From assembly GCF_000014065.1 (NCBI RefSeq), contig NC_008042.1:15001-79000 (forward strand): a stretch of DNA of 64,000 nt, read 5' to 3'. Positions 53,218 through 61,953 of the stretch are shown in pieces (the first letter of the stretch is position 1; each line of letters opens with the position of its first letter). The notes beneath the pieces were generated by a model, which did no database searches, was not told where the DNA came from, and saw nothing but the letters and a program-made list of their open reading frames with translations. This DNA comes from Ruegeria sp. TM1040 (GTDB taxonomy: Bacteria > Pseudomonadota > Alphaproteobacteria > Rhodobacterales > Rhodobacteraceae). Position numbers and translations under genes: made by a program.

Positions 53218-55589
53218 GAAAGCCTCCAGAAGTCCGGGCGGTTGCGGTAATCGGAACCGACGAGGGCCTCGCCTGTTTCCATGCCGCCGAGGATGGTGAG
53301 ATTGGGTCCGAGGGCGCTCAGATCGGCATCGACGACGATGGATCCCTGGTCGTCGCGGATGAGCGCAAGGCGGCTGTCGCTGCCGGTGTTGAGAAGAACG
53401 TCGAGCTCCTTCTCATAGAGGTTCAGCATCGCGTAATCGGCGGCATGGGCGCGGATGTTTGGGAGCAGGATTTGCGTGGGCACCGCCTCGACGATGGTCT
53501 TGCCGGTCCGGGTGCGCTCGAGCTGGCTGGCGTATTGCGTCATCATCACCGCGACGGTGTTCTGCTTGCGCGCGGTCACGAGCCAGTTAGACAGCCGCTC
53601 TGCGAAATACGCGTTGTCGAGCGCCTTCCACGCCTCGTCGATCACGATGATGGTGGGACGGCGGTCTTCGATCTCCCGCTCGACCCGGCGGAAGAGATAG
53701 GAGAGGACCGCCATGCGTTCCTTCTCGGCCTCACTGTCGAGAATGCCGGTAAGATCGAAGCCTACCACATCGCCTTCGAGCGAGAAGGTGTCTTCCAGAG
53801 TTTGCCCGAAAATCCAGCCGTAGCGGCCCTCTTCGGTCCACTCGAGCAGGCGCTGGTGCAAATCGCCGCCATCATCGGTGGACACAAAAAGCGACGCGAA
53901 ATCCCGCCAGTTCCGCAAGGCCGGATTCGTGGCCTGCGCGTTCTGGCGCACAACTTCCTGGATGCGGTTGGTCTGCGCGGGTGTGAGGGGCTTGTCGGCG
54001 CGATAAAGCAGCGTGGCGAGCCAGTCCGACAGCCAGGCGGTGCCGCGTGCATCGGTCTCGGTCCAGAGCGGGTTGAGGCCCGTGGGCTGCCCGGCTTTAA
54101 GCGATGCGTAGCGCCCGCCATTGGCGCGGACCGCCATCTCCATACCGAGACGGTAATCGAAGACGAAGATCCGCGCCCCTGCTCGACGGGCCTGCGTCAT
54201 GAGGAATGCCGAGAGCACCGACTTGCCCGACCCGGGCCGTCCCATGATGAGCGTATGCCCGCTGGTCGGCTCTTTTTCGGGGCTACCCTGTTCGTGATAG
54301 GAAAACCGGTAGGCGCTTTGTTCGGGTGTGGGCAGATAGGTGATGACCTTGCCCCAGGGTGTTTTCCCTGCCGGCTTGCCGAGCTGGGTCCGATGGAACG
54401 CCGCGAAATCTGCGAAGTTGCGATTGGTGATCGCACTGGCGCGCACGCGTTTCGGTTGGTTGCCCGGATGCTGGCTCAGGTAATGCGCCTTGGCGGCGAC
54501 CCGCTCGCCGATCATCTTAACACCTTCGGCGGCGGCGGCGTTGACGATCTCGGCGCTCAGCGTCTGCAGCTCGTCGAGCGTATCGCAGAAGATTGTCACC
54601 ACCATGTGGTGCTCACCAAAGCTCTGGCGCTTGGCCTCGAGATCATCGGCGGCGATGTCGAGGGCTTCCATCAGCGAGAGGGCCGCGTCCTGGCTGGCCT
54701 GCATCTGGCGCTTCTGGCGCTTGATCCGACCGGCCATGAGGTTCGAATTGATCGGCGTGAAGGAATGCGTGACGATCATGTCGACCGGCAGGTTCAGCAT
54801 GTCGAACATGGTGCAGGAGGTGCCTTCCGAGTATTCCCCGATGGTGAAACTCTTGCCGTAGCGGTGTCCCACGACGCCTTCGGAGAGCTCGAAGTGATCG
54901 CCTTGAAACGTCACTCGCGTGTTGGCGGCGTTGAAGGACAGGAAGCCATAGGTGTTCGCCGGATAGAGCGGCAGTTCCTGGCCAGTATTGAGAGCCCCCA
55001 GAAAGCCGATCAACTCGCCAGTCTCAGCAGAGAGAATGCGCGGGTTCAGCTCGCTCAAGCCTGACAGGAATACGTTCACGGCCTCGCCTAATCGGCGCAG
55101 GCGTTTCTCAGTTGCCTTCTTCAGCCGGTTCGGAGCGCTGCGGTTCAAGAAGGGCAGGACGCTTTTGGGGGGTGGGCGGTGAATGATGGTGAGGGTCAGG
55201 GTCTTGTCGCGCAGGCCGCTGGTCTCCAGTTTCTTGCGCCAGAGACGGTCAACTTCTCCAGCAAAGCTGTCCTTACGAATTGGGTCCAGATCCGGTTTGA
55301 TCGCCTTTGAGACCTTGTGGACGTAGTAGCTGAATTCCGGCCCCAGCTGCGCGATGATCCGAGCAAAGAGCGCGGTCACCTTGTCGAGATAGGTATCATC
55401 TGTGGTGTAGCTGTTGACCCCATCGAACCGGATGCACTGGAAAAGCTCGTTGACCCGGGTCCGCACGGTCTGGTCATCAACTAAGCTCACATAGGGCAGC
55501 ATATGCGCGAGGCGGGTTTCGCGGCTATACCAGTCCGGTGTCATCGTGCGGAGATCGAGCGCATCTTTACGGGCGTCATCACGGGGCAT
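53214..55589 (-). CDS. virB4: T4SS ATPase VirB4
   Basis: 791 residues. Walker A GRPGSGKSVLSAFLMTQARR at about 444-463, Walker B TIIVIDEAWKALDN, and RKQNTVAVMMTQYASQLE after it. The N-terminal half has the CagE/TrbE/VirB4 region (GHRYGKSFTIGEYSEGTSCT, NLPVDMIVTHSFTPINSN). It powers pilus assembly and substrate movement. The ATG at 55589 is preferred over 55604 because GGGGAC lies just upstream; it overlaps the virB3 end by 11 bp. Confidence 0.93.
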   Translation of the reverse strand: MPRDDARKDALDLRTMTPDWYSRETRLAHMLPYVSLVDDQTVRTRVNELFQCIRFDGVNSYTTDDTYLDKVTALFARIIAQLGPEFSYYVHKVSKAIKPDLDPIRKDSFAGEVDRLWRKKLETSGLRDKTLTLTIIHRPPPKSVLPFLNRSAPNRLKKATEKRLRRLGEAVNVFLSGLSELNPRILSAETGELIGFLGALNTGQELPLYPANTYGFLSFNAANTRVTFQGDHFELSEGVVGHRYGKSFTIGEYSEGTSCTMFDMLNLPVDMIVTHSFTPINSNLMAGRIKRQKRQMQASQDAALSLMEALDIAADDLEAKRQSFGEHHMVVTIFCDTLDELQTLSAEIVNAAAAEGVKMIGERVAAKAHYLSQHPGNQPKRVRASAITNRNFADFAAFHRTQLGKPAGKTPWGKVITYLPTPEQSAYRFSYHEQGSPEKEPTSGHTLIMGRPGSGKSVLSAFLMTQARRAGARIFVFDYRLGMEMAVRANGGRYASLKAGQPTGLNPLWTETDARGTAWLSDWLATLLYRADKPLTPAQTNRIQEVVRQNAQATNPALRNWRDFASLFVSTDDGGDLHQRLLEWTEEGRYGWIFGQTLEDTFSLEGDVVGFDLTGILDSEAEKERMAVLSYLFRRVEREIEDRRPTIIVIDEAWKALDNAYFAERLSNWLVTARKQNTVAVMMTQYASQLERTRTGKTIVEAVPTQILLPNIRAHAADYAMLNLYEKELDVLLNTGSDSRLALIRDDQGSIVVDADLSALGPNLTILGGMETGEALVGSDYRNRPDFWRLS

Positions 55590-55857
55590 AGCTGTCCCCG
55601 CCATGGATGGAGCGGTTTCGCGTGGGGGGCGTCTCCTGCAGCGCGGTCATCATCACGTCGATGAAACGCGGATCCCAGTCGGCGGCTTTCCAGAGCACTG
55701 GATAGAGAAAGGCGGTTACGCCCAACACCACGATGTGTTGGATCCAGACGAAGAGAAGCACTGAGCCGAAGAGCCAGACCATCGCGTACATGATGGGCAA
55801 GCCCAAAAGCTTGGGCGGGCGCACGAGGCCGAGGAAGAGAGGCGAGCGCTCAGCCAC
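55579..55857 (-). CDS. virB3: T4SS protein VirB3
   Basis: 92 residues from a GTG at 55857 that overlaps the virB2 stop region (GGTGGCTGA). It reads [20 protein letters not shown], then a membrane stretch YAMVWLFGSVLLFVWIQHIV. The P-L-F-x-G-l-x-R-P start is the hallmark of VirB3. The longer open frame upstream is out of register with virB2 and not coding. Confidence 0.88.
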   Translation of the reverse strand: MAERSPLFLGLVRPPKLLGLPIMYAMVWLFGSVLLFVWIQHIVVLGVTAFLYPVLWKAADWDPRFIDVMMTALQETPPTRNRSIHGGDSYAP

Positions 55858-56143
55858 CGGCGAAAACCGCGGCGACGATGGTGGGGGCGGCAGCGACGCC
55901 GGCGATGCCCACAAGCACCCAGAGCGCCTGGCGCAGATCGATGATGTTAAAGAACCAGCTGAGGAAAACGCCCAGCACGGCAAGCGTGGCGATCACCACG
56001 CCGAGCGGGCCGGTCAACGCATCGACGATACCCTGTAGAAGGCTCTGAATCGGCGAGAGATCGATGCTTTGCGCAAGGGCGGGTTCGGCAATGAGCAGGA
56101 AGAGCGCCAAAGAGGCGACGAATAGGTGTGAAATGTGCTTCAT
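55850..56143 (-). CDS. virB2: T4SS pilin VirB2
   Basis: 97 residues. The signal peptide [20 protein letters not shown] is cleaved near PALAQ. Two hydrophobic segments ([40 protein letters not shown]) separated by a short polar loop (NIIDLRQ) are the VirB2/TrbC pilin pattern. It starts with an ATGA overlap with virB1. Confidence 0.9.
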   Translation of the reverse strand: MKHISHLFVASLALFLLIAEPALAQSIDLSPIQSLLQGIVDALTGPLGVVIATLAVLGVFLSWFFNIIDLRQALWVLVGIAGVAAAPTIVAAVFAGG

Positions 56144-56868
56144 GAATTTGGTGCTTTCAATCGGGCCACAACTGTCATGACACGGGTCAAGTGGTTCTGG
56201 GTTTCTCGGTAGGGGGGAATGCTGCCGTAGTGGTGCACAGCTTCGGGTCCGGCGTTGTAGGCTGCGAGGGCAAGACGCGGATCGCTGAACGACTGCAGCA
56301 TCATTGCAAGATAGCGGGCGGAACCATCGAGGTTCTGAAGTGGATCACGCGGGTCAACACCCAGATCGCGCGCCGTCGCGGGCATCAATTGACCAAGGCC
56401 TATAGCGCCCGCGCTCGAGATCGCATCCTGTCGATAGGCGCTCTCAACCTCGATATTAGCCCGATAGAGAGCCAGCCAATCGGTCACGGAAAGCCCCGCG
56501 CGGCGCAGCCCAGGATGTCCGGCATAGCGCAGGGCGGTGGTTTCGATAGCCGTGAGAACATCGGCGCGGGGCAGGGGAACGGGCCGCGCAAGGGCTGCCA
56601 ATTGGATTTCGTCTGGCCCAAGGTCAGTCTCACCGAGGATCGCCAGCTCATCAGCCGCGGACTCCTGGCCGATCCCGTCATTGTAGTTGCGGGCAAAGCT
56701 GTCCTGGGAGCGGGACGGGGTCAGAGAGCCATCGCTCTCCATGACCAGCACCATCTGCGCAGAGGTTGAGCCGGCGAGAAACCAGAACAGGAGAAGGCTA
56801 CTTGCTGCCGCCTTTGTCGGTCGCAGCCAGCTTGTGTGTTGTCCGCTGGCCTTCTTCGAGCGGGACAT
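56140..56868 (-). CDS. virB1: Lytic transglycosylase VirB1
   Basis: 242 residues. The signal segment is [19 protein letters not shown]. The transglycosylase domain has [20 protein letters not shown] (catalytic Glu), [20 protein letters not shown] and [20 protein letters not shown] followed by [12 protein letters not shown]. It opens the peptidoglycan for the channel. ATGs at 56874 and 56868 are both possible; either overlaps the upstream gene by about 70 bp, which is unusual. The long frame beyond them is antisense-like and rejected. Confidence 0.85.
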   Translation of the reverse strand: MSRSKKASGQHTSWLRPTKAAASSLLLFWFLAGSTSAQMVLVMESDGSLTPSRSQDSFARNYNDGIGQESAADELAILGETDLGPDEIQLAALARPVPLPRADVLTAIETTALRYAGHPGLRRAGLSVTDWLALYRANIEVESAYRQDAISSAGAIGLGQLMPATARDLGVDPRDPLQNLDGSARYLAMMLQSFSDPRLALAAYNAGPEAVHHYGSIPPYRETQNHLTRVMTVVARLKAPNS

Positions 56869-57151
56869 CGGCATGGGAGAAGCCAATGCCAATGAGGAAA
56901 GAGACCACGCCCGTGATGGTTTTAAACTCACGGATCTTGATGTCGTTGTAGGTCGTGCGAGTACGGGCAGTGACGAGAAGCTTTTCAATGCCCTCGTCAG
57001 AGACGGCGCGCATAATCCAAACCCCGTAGTAACTCGGGCCCTTCTTATGTGCCGACTCTTGGCAGAGGATTTCAGCGCTATAGCCGCTTTCCACGAGTTC
57101 GCGGAAACGTGCTTCCGTAACCACATTTGGTGCTTCGATGTCCCAGTTCAT
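56798..57151 (-). CDS. First gene of the virB operon, unknown function
   Basis: 117 residues. The N-terminal 85 residues ([60 protein letters not shown]) are an uncharacterised alpha/beta domain; a hydrophobic stretch [17 protein letters not shown] follows. ATG 57151 is used; a GTG at 57163 is in frame. It faces the GTATATTAT boxes at 57221 and 57240 and would be the first gene controlled by them on this side. Confidence 0.65.
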   Translation of the reverse strand: MNWDIEAPNVVTEARFRELVESGYSAEILCQESAHKKGPSYYGVWIMRAVSDEGIEKLLVTARTRTTYNDIKIREFKTITGVVSFLIGIGFSHADVPLEEGQRTTHKLAATDKGGSK

Positions 57152-57212
57152 GGCCCGGCTCACGCTTTCTTAAAACGCGCAACATCCGGGCATTCTCGCT
57201 TGAAGCCCAGAG

Positions 57213-57248
57213 TTACGATAGTATATTATGTACCGCAAGGTATATTTT
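57213..57248. promoter_or_regulatory. Divergent virB control region with GTATATTAT boxes
   Basis: Between the virB operon (minus) and the gene at 57319 (plus). GTATATTAT at 57221-57229 and GTATATTTT at 57240-57248 are 19 bp apart, the same spacing as at 25564/25583. The first box is preceded by TTACGATA, matching TTGCGATA in front of the box at 61353. I could not assign -35/-10 elements with confidence. Confidence 0.55.
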
Positions 57249-57318
57249 GAGAGTTGCGGCTGTATCTCAGCTACTCAAACTCTAGGCACTGCTGTTAGCG
57301 TCTATCAAGGGAAATAGG

Positions 57319-57615
57319 GTGATTGAAAACCTAAGGTTGTTTTTGTCGGCTATTGCACGTCTATTAGCATTTTTGATACCCGCTATGGTTGCAGGCCAGG
57401 CCGGGTCTTGTCTCGCCCCTGTCCGGCCATTCGTCCCAAGCGATTCGCAAGCAAGCAGTGACTTCGCTGACATCATTCGGCGCGACTTTGAGGCCTATAT
57501 CAAGGACGTTCAGCAATACTTCCACTGCCTCGAGCGGGAGCGTGCGCGTGCTTTTGAGGAAGCCGGTGAAGTCAGTCAGGACTACGGTCGGTTCCTGGAG
57601 CTGGTGGGGGATTGA
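57319..57615 (+). CDS. Small exported protein divergent from the virB operon
   Basis: 98 residues with GTG start after AAGGG. Signal peptide about 1-27 (LSAIARLLAFLIPAMVAGQA). The mature part reads SCLAPVRPFVPSDSQASSDF, then a helical segment ADIIRRDFEAYIKDVQQYFH with CLERERARAFEEAGEVSQDY. Similar short proteins are, from memory, common beside alphaproteobacterial conjugation operons. It probably shares regulation with virB. Function unknown. Confidence 0.72.
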   Translation: MIENLRLFLSAIARLLAFLIPAMVAGQAGSCLAPVRPFVPSDSQASSDFADIIRRDFEAYIKDVQQYFHCLERERARAFEEAGEVSQDYGRFLELVGD

Positions 57616-57694
57616 TGGGCCACTGGGAATGCATCAGCCTTCTAGTTCGTGGAGACCAGGTACGGATAATGCACCCACTCATCCACTTTAGGGA

Positions 57695-58168
57695 ATGTGG
57701 ATTTCACTGGAAAGCGACGTCACAAAAGACATGTGGCGCGTGGCGAAAACAATCAGAAGCAAAGGTCAGAAGGCTTTGTGTCTGGCGTTGCTCGAGATCC
57801 GGAATAAAGCGAACCTCAGCCAAACAGAACTGGCAGTCAAACGCAGACATCACTAATCATGAGTGGTACATGCTGAAAGCGTATCGCGCCGGATCAACGT
57901 CGTTGAGCTCATCGCATTCTCCCGTCCCATTGGGTTTGACCCTTTCAAGATATTGGCGATCGTCGAAGCCGCCACGGAGTCCGACCACACATCTGAAAAC
58001 GAAGAATGGCTAAGTTGCCCTACCTCAGCGGCCTTGTCCCTAGGTGGTTTTCGAAAGGATCAGCTTGTCTACACCCTTGTCGGTAAAACATGCGAGCTGA
58101 TGAATGTTGTTTATGAGTATGCCAACAGTTTGGCACCTAGGTGTGGAAAGTCTTTGAGCATTGAATGA
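57695..58168 (+). pseudogene. XRE-family regulator broken by two in-frame stops
   Basis: One frame reads MWRVAKTIRSKGQKALCLAL, LEIRNKANLSQTELAVKRRH, then H-stop-S-stop (TAA TCA TGA), and continues in the same frame as VVHAESVSRRINVVELIAFS, RPIGFDPFKILAIVEAATES. With Q and W/R at the stops this is a standard HTH_3 domain (L..tQ.eLA......QS.V...E.g.RRi.vvEli.....). No indel is needed. The frame then runs to a stop at 58168 with an unrecognised tail. The gene follows the small exported gene at 57319. Confidence 0.7.
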
Positions 58169-58388
58169 AAAGCATGGTGACGGCATCGCCATCGCGAACC
58201 TTATCGGGACCGATGGGTGTAGTATTGTTGGCTGGGTGTATCGCTGGAGCACAGGTGGGCATGCTGTGATGTGGGGCGTCCATGGCCCCAAGCCGGTTTC
58301 GGCGATTTGGCCGGACATAAGTCATGAACAGAAGCTAGAAATTGACTTTGACCGTTTGAAGCGGATTGGAGGCGGCGAAGGCGGATAG
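58161..58388 (+). CDS. Hypothetical small protein
   Basis: 75 residues from a TTG at 58161 overlapping the previous stop. IANLIGTDGCSIVGWVYRWS and GGHAVMWGVHGPKPVSAIWP look protein-like, with a polar C-terminus (DFDRLKRIGGGEGG). No family, no clear ribosome site. It may be the tail of the decayed region. Confidence 0.35.
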   Translation: MNEKHGDGIAIANLIGTDGCSIVGWVYRWSTGGHAVMWGVHGPKPVSAIWPDISHEQKLEIDFDRLKRIGGGEGG

Positions 58389-58529
58389 GCTCTAAAGCTA
58401 GCCGCCAGTTCATATTTGATGGTCGCGGCCGGTCGGCATACCGGACATCGGGGGCGTACGCGGCGAATGCGGACTCTGAGCCCATACCTCCTGAATGCTG
58501 CACAGTGCCCAAATGGCTGCTTTCGCTCA

Positions 58530-58781
58530 TCACCCGCTTGCCATACCGGCAATCATTGCGCCGAGTGCGACAAGGTGTACAAGCATGAGCGCCTTGTCAT
58601 TCCATAGCGCGCCGACGGCGAACCACCCTACGACTCCGAAAAGAAACAAGTAGAGATTCCAAGGTGTCCAGCCAAACCCCGTTGCAGTGTATCCCATGAT
58701 CTGAACGGCGGATGCGCCCCACTTGACCGCGAAGACAAGGCGCTCGCGCGTCGATACAAGGGCCAAGGTATCAGACGGCAC
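58530..58781 (-). CDS. Small two-span membrane protein
   Basis: 83 residues: a membrane stretch WNLYLFLFGVVGWFAVGALW and a second MLVHLVALGAMIAGMASG. It overlaps the 3' end of the upstream SDR gene by 11 bp, so it is translated from the same mRNA. It resembles small Rhodobacteraceae DUF6552-type proteins, a tentative comparison. Function unknown. Confidence 0.6.
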   Translation of the reverse strand: MPSDTLALVSTRERLVFAVKWGASAVQIMGYTATGFGWTPWNLYLFLFGVVGWFAVGALWNDKALMLVHLVALGAMIAGMASG

Positions 58782-59475
58782 GGGTTAACCCTCCGTCGAT
58801 ACACAGGTTTTGTCCCGTCATGTAGCCACCATTTTCCGAGGCGAGCCACGAAATGAGAGAAGACACCTCCGAGGCGAAACCGTAACGTCCCATTGGAATA
58901 CGTGCTTTGCGGTCTTCGGTCTCAGGCAGGCTGTCTATGAAACCCGGAAGGACGTTGTTCATGCGAATGTTTTCTGATGCATACTTATCCGAGTAGAGCT
59001 TTGTGAATGCGGCAAGTCCGGCCCGGAAGACGCCAGACGTTGGAAAAAGGGGATCGGGTTCGAATGCCGCGAAGGTTGAGATGTTGATGATCGCCCCGCC
59101 GCCCTGCGCTTGCATCACAGGTGTGATCAGCCTTGTCGGACGGATAACGTTCATCAGGTAGACTTCCATTCCTTGATGCCAATCCTCGTCACTGATCTCG
59201 AGAACCGGACCTTTTGGTCCGTGGCCAGCAGAGTTCACCAAGACATCAATGCGGCCCCAACGATCCTTCGCACCCTCGACCAATTCGTTCAGCGCTTCTC
59301 CATCAAGATTGGAGCCCGTTACGCCAAAGCCGCCAAGTTCACCGCCAAGCGCTTCGCCCTTGCCAGACGAAGACAGGATGCCAACCTTGAACCCATCATC
59401 TGCCAATTTGCGCGCAGCGTTCGCGCCCATGCCGCTGCCACCCGCCGTAATCAGAGCTACTTTTTCTACTGTCAT
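58771..59475 (-). CDS. SDR-family oxidoreductase with altered active site
   Basis: 234 residues. MTVEKVALITAGGSGMGANA is the glycine-rich cofactor loop and VLVNSAGHGPKG the NNAG-like motif. NISTFAAF keeps the catalytic Ser, but where Y-x-x-x-K is expected the sequence reads TSGVFRAGLAAFTKLYSDKY; aligned on the following helix, Tyr and Lys are Ser and Arg. The tail NIRMNNVLPGFIDSLPETED is typical of an SDR subgroup. AAAGGA precedes ATG 59475. It is divergent from the LysR gene, which probably controls it. Confidence 0.85.
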   Translation of the reverse strand: MTVEKVALITAGGSGMGANAARKLADDGFKVGILSSSGKGEALGGELGGFGVTGSNLDGEALNELVEGAKDRWGRIDVLVNSAGHGPKGPVLEISDEDWHQGMEVYLMNVIRPTRLITPVMQAQGGGAIINISTFAAFEPDPLFPTSGVFRAGLAAFTKLYSDKYASENIRMNNVLPGFIDSLPETEDRKARIPMGRYGFASEVSSLISWLASENGGYMTGQNLCIDGGLTRAV

Positions 59476-59539
59476 ATCGATCATCCTTTCTTGCTTGAGG
59501 CATAAATCGTGCATTTTTTGGCAAACTTGGATTCAGAAT

Positions 59540-59573
59540 TGATGTTATATGACAGTAGAATTACTATTACAGA
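59540..59573. promoter_or_regulatory. SDR/LysR divergent promoter region
   Basis: The 98-bp gap between the two divergent starts is AT-rich and holds a short dyad AGTA-GAAT-TACT at 59554-59565. LysR proteins usually bind such gaps; this dyad is a candidate, not a proven site. Confidence 0.35.
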
Positions 59574-60452
59574 ATGACCGAACTTCCCCCGCTCAACAGT
59601 TTGCGTGCTTTTGATGCAGCAGGCCGCCGCCTCAGTTTCCGTGCAGCCGCTGATGAGTTGGGTGTCACGCAAGGGGCCGTTGCGCAGCAGGTGCGACAAC
59701 TCGAAGCGCATTTTGATGTGGTCTTGTTTGAACGGGTGCCGAAGGGCCTGGCTTTTACGCCAGTCGGGCGCAGCTATCACAACCGGATTGCCGGAGTGTT
59801 CGCAGACCTTCGAGCCGCAACTGCCGAGTTGAAGCCAGAGCCGAATAAAGTTCTCATCAGTGTCACGCCAACCTTTGCTGCGAAATGGCTGATTCCCAAT
59901 CTTCCCGACTTCGCTACAGCACATCCGAACATCGATTTGCGGATCATGGCGACCGAAAAAGTTTCCAGCTTCCATAGTGACGGGATAGACCTTGCAGTGC
60001 GCCAAGGATCGCCGCCGTTTGGCGCATCACTGGACGTAACCCTTTTATTCAAGCAATCGCTAGTCGCGGTCGCCGCGCAAAAGCTTGCGGACAAGGGAGG
60101 CACTCCTCTTGATCCAGAAACCCTTGCCAAACAGCCGAAGGTCCATGACGCCCATGACCTATGGCCCAGCTATCTGGCGCATTTGGGCGTACAGGACCAG
60201 TCTGCTCGGCACCTTCGTCTGAGCCAGACGTCTCTTGCGGTAGATGCAGCTATCGCAGGGCAAGGAGTGGCCTTGGTAAGCCGGTTTCTGGTTGCTCATG
60301 ACCTTGCAGCCGGACGTTTGGTCGAGGTTGGCGAAGCCTGGGCCCCAGACAGAAATGACTTCTATGTCCTCATGCCGCGAACCGCCAAAAACAATGCGCC
60401 GACGACCAACGTCTTGACGTGGCTCAAGTCGCGCTCCGCCAAAGATACCTGA
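59574..60452 (+). CDS. LysR-family transcriptional regulator (GcvA-like)
   Basis: 292 residues. The N-terminal HTH reads PLNSLRAFDAAGRRLSFRAA, then ADELGVTQGAVAQQVRQLEA. The effector domain has VTPTFAAKWLIPNLPDFATA and DGIDLAVRQGSPPFG, as in the GcvA/AmpR-type subgroup. Divergent from the SDR gene, so local control of that gene is likely. Confidence 0.92.
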   Translation: MTELPPLNSLRAFDAAGRRLSFRAAADELGVTQGAVAQQVRQLEAHFDVVLFERVPKGLAFTPVGRSYHNRIAGVFADLRAATAELKPEPNKVLISVTPTFAAKWLIPNLPDFATAHPNIDLRIMATEKVSSFHSDGIDLAVRQGSPPFGASLDVTLLFKQSLVAVAAQKLADKGGTPLDPETLAKQPKVHDAHDLWPSYLAHLGVQDQSARHLRLSQTSLAVDAAIAGQGVALVSRFLVAHDLAAGRLVEVGEAWAPDRNDFYVLMPRTAKNNAPTTNVLTWLKSRSAKDT

Positions 60453-60609
60453 TGCCTTGAAACAAAGCGGCCATTTAGATCACTCGGACGAACGGAAACA
60501 AGGTCCCGCTCAGCTGACCTTGGCATCGACAGCAGCGAACGACCGGTGATTGAGTAGCTCCGAGTACTTGGGCAGACACGGATGAATGCCAATGCTGTCT
60601 TAGTCGGCT

Positions 60610-61305
60610 TTAGTAGTTCACCTGCTCAAACCCGTAATTGCCCTCATAGTCACGCCAATCGACGAAGACAGATCGGTGGTAGATACCCGGGCAATTCTGG
60701 CCCCAACGTTCAAGACCGACATGGGCCTCCGGCAGGGCAGTTATTGAAGATCGTTGCCAGGAAAAATCGCCTTGGATCCCATAGGTGCCGAGGACCACGG
60801 TGGCGCTACGGTTGCAGTCGCTGTTACGTCCAGATTCGTGCTGCCGGGCATAGCGAACATCAAAGATGCGGATGGACCGCACGAAATTGAACTCAGGTCC
60901 ACTGATATCGATGTCCGCGCGATCTTGAACGAGCCGGAGGGCTCGGTCAGTGGGAATGACATCGTCGACTCGTAAGGATTGGAGCGGTTGACGGCTATCG
61001 GGTCGGTACAAGGCTTCAAAGATGCGGCCAGCGTTGTTTGATTGCCGATCGCTCTCATAGGAGGCGCCCATGGGACAGCGCCAGATCTGCAGTGGCGGTT
61101 CCACCGGCCAAGGGGTAATCCGCCGAATGAATTCGGCGCGAGCCCGGGCGCATGGTACTGAAGCCGGCCAACCGCCAGACAGACACAAGAGGATCGCGCA
61201 GTCGATCGGATAGGTCTGCGCGCGTGCGGGCGTCGGCAGCGAAAGACCAGTCACGGTCAAAGCGACTGCGACCGAGGGGAGGAGCTTCTTGATCAGATAG
61301 TGCAT
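60610..61305 (-). CDS. Exported protein of conjugative elements
   Basis: 231 residues. Signal peptide LIKKLLPSVAVALTVTGLSL, then PTPARA. The mature N-terminus TYPIDCAILLCLSGGWPASV, then PCARARAEFIRRITPWPVEP and PPLQIWRCPMG, is a highly conserved pattern I know from proteins near alphaproteobacterial mobilisation genes (recollection, not a search). The rest has EPLRD-like DRADIDISGPEFNFVRSIRI and NCPGIYHRSVFVDWRDYEG. GGAGGT precedes the ATG at 61305. Its promoter holds the GTATATTAT box. Function unknown. Confidence 0.75.
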   Translation of the reverse strand: MHYLIKKLLPSVAVALTVTGLSLPTPARAQTYPIDCAILLCLSGGWPASVPCARARAEFIRRITPWPVEPPLQIWRCPMGASYESDRQSNNAGRIFEALYRPDSRQPLQSLRVDDVIPTDRALRLVQDRADIDISGPEFNFVRSIRIFDVRYARQHESGRNSDCNRSATVVLGTYGIQGDFSWQRSSITALPEAHVGLERWGQNCPGIYHRSVFVDWRDYEGNYGFEQVNY

Positions 61306-61331
61306 GCTGCGAAACCTCCGTGACAGGAGTC

Positions 61332-61361
61332 CAGCATACATACGATAATATACTATCGCAA
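61332..61361 (-). promoter_or_regulatory. Promoter of the 61305 gene with GTATATTATCGTA box
   Basis: On the minus strand TTGCGA, 17 bp and TATGCT form a plausible -35/-10 pair. The spacer contains GTATATTATCGTA (plus-strand 61341-61353), identical over 13 bases to the box at 25583-25595. TTGCGATAGTATATTAT also matches TTACGATAGTATATTAT at 57213 in 16 of 17 bases. Confidence 0.6.
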
Positions 61362-61953
61362 CATCAAGTATAACTACGCATAATGAAGTTTATGTTAAAT
61401 TATGTCTCTGAAACTTCAGGAAACCTAAAGTCGGTTTTTGTACATATTGCCGTTCGGTTCCAGGATCAGGATTCCTTGGGGCGACACATCTCCATACACA
61501 CGTTATTGCAGTAGCGCCTTCAGTGCGCTCACGTCAGAAGTACGCTGATGAATCAAACGTTCTCTGCCACCGAAACCAGATACGCGAGTTCGCTGCACTG
61601 CAGCTTTGGGTTCAGCAAAACATCTCTCTTGCTGGCACACTACGATCACCATTGCCCATTCGAGCCTCGCCTGTCTCACTCCGCAGGAGTATCCCTAGTC
61701 TACAGGCTCTCGTTATGAATGAAGAACCTGACGGGACAGGCCACAGGTCATAGCTCTTGCTTAGGGAACTGATTGTGTGACCGCGGGAATTGTGCTTCAA
61801 GCTACACTCAATCGTTGCCCAAAGTCTTTCAGAGGTTTGTGCTCTAGCTTGATTTGGCTAAGGAACTGGCGAGCAGTGGGTAGCAACATGCGTTTCGACC
61901 CCTCTTAGCTGTCTAGCCGAGCAAACAACACTGGACGCTGAATTAGAGATCTT
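61362..61953. other. Intergenic, about 590 bp, nothing recognised
   Basis: Short frames only. The promoter of the glycosyltransferase at 61954 must lie here. No repeat or RNA gene seen. Confidence 0.45.

Noticed and set aside
53445-55064. A 539-codon plus-strand frame
   Set aside because: It lies entirely antisense to virB4 and reads His/Gly/Arg-rich; long antisense frames are common in GC-rich genes with strong codon bias.
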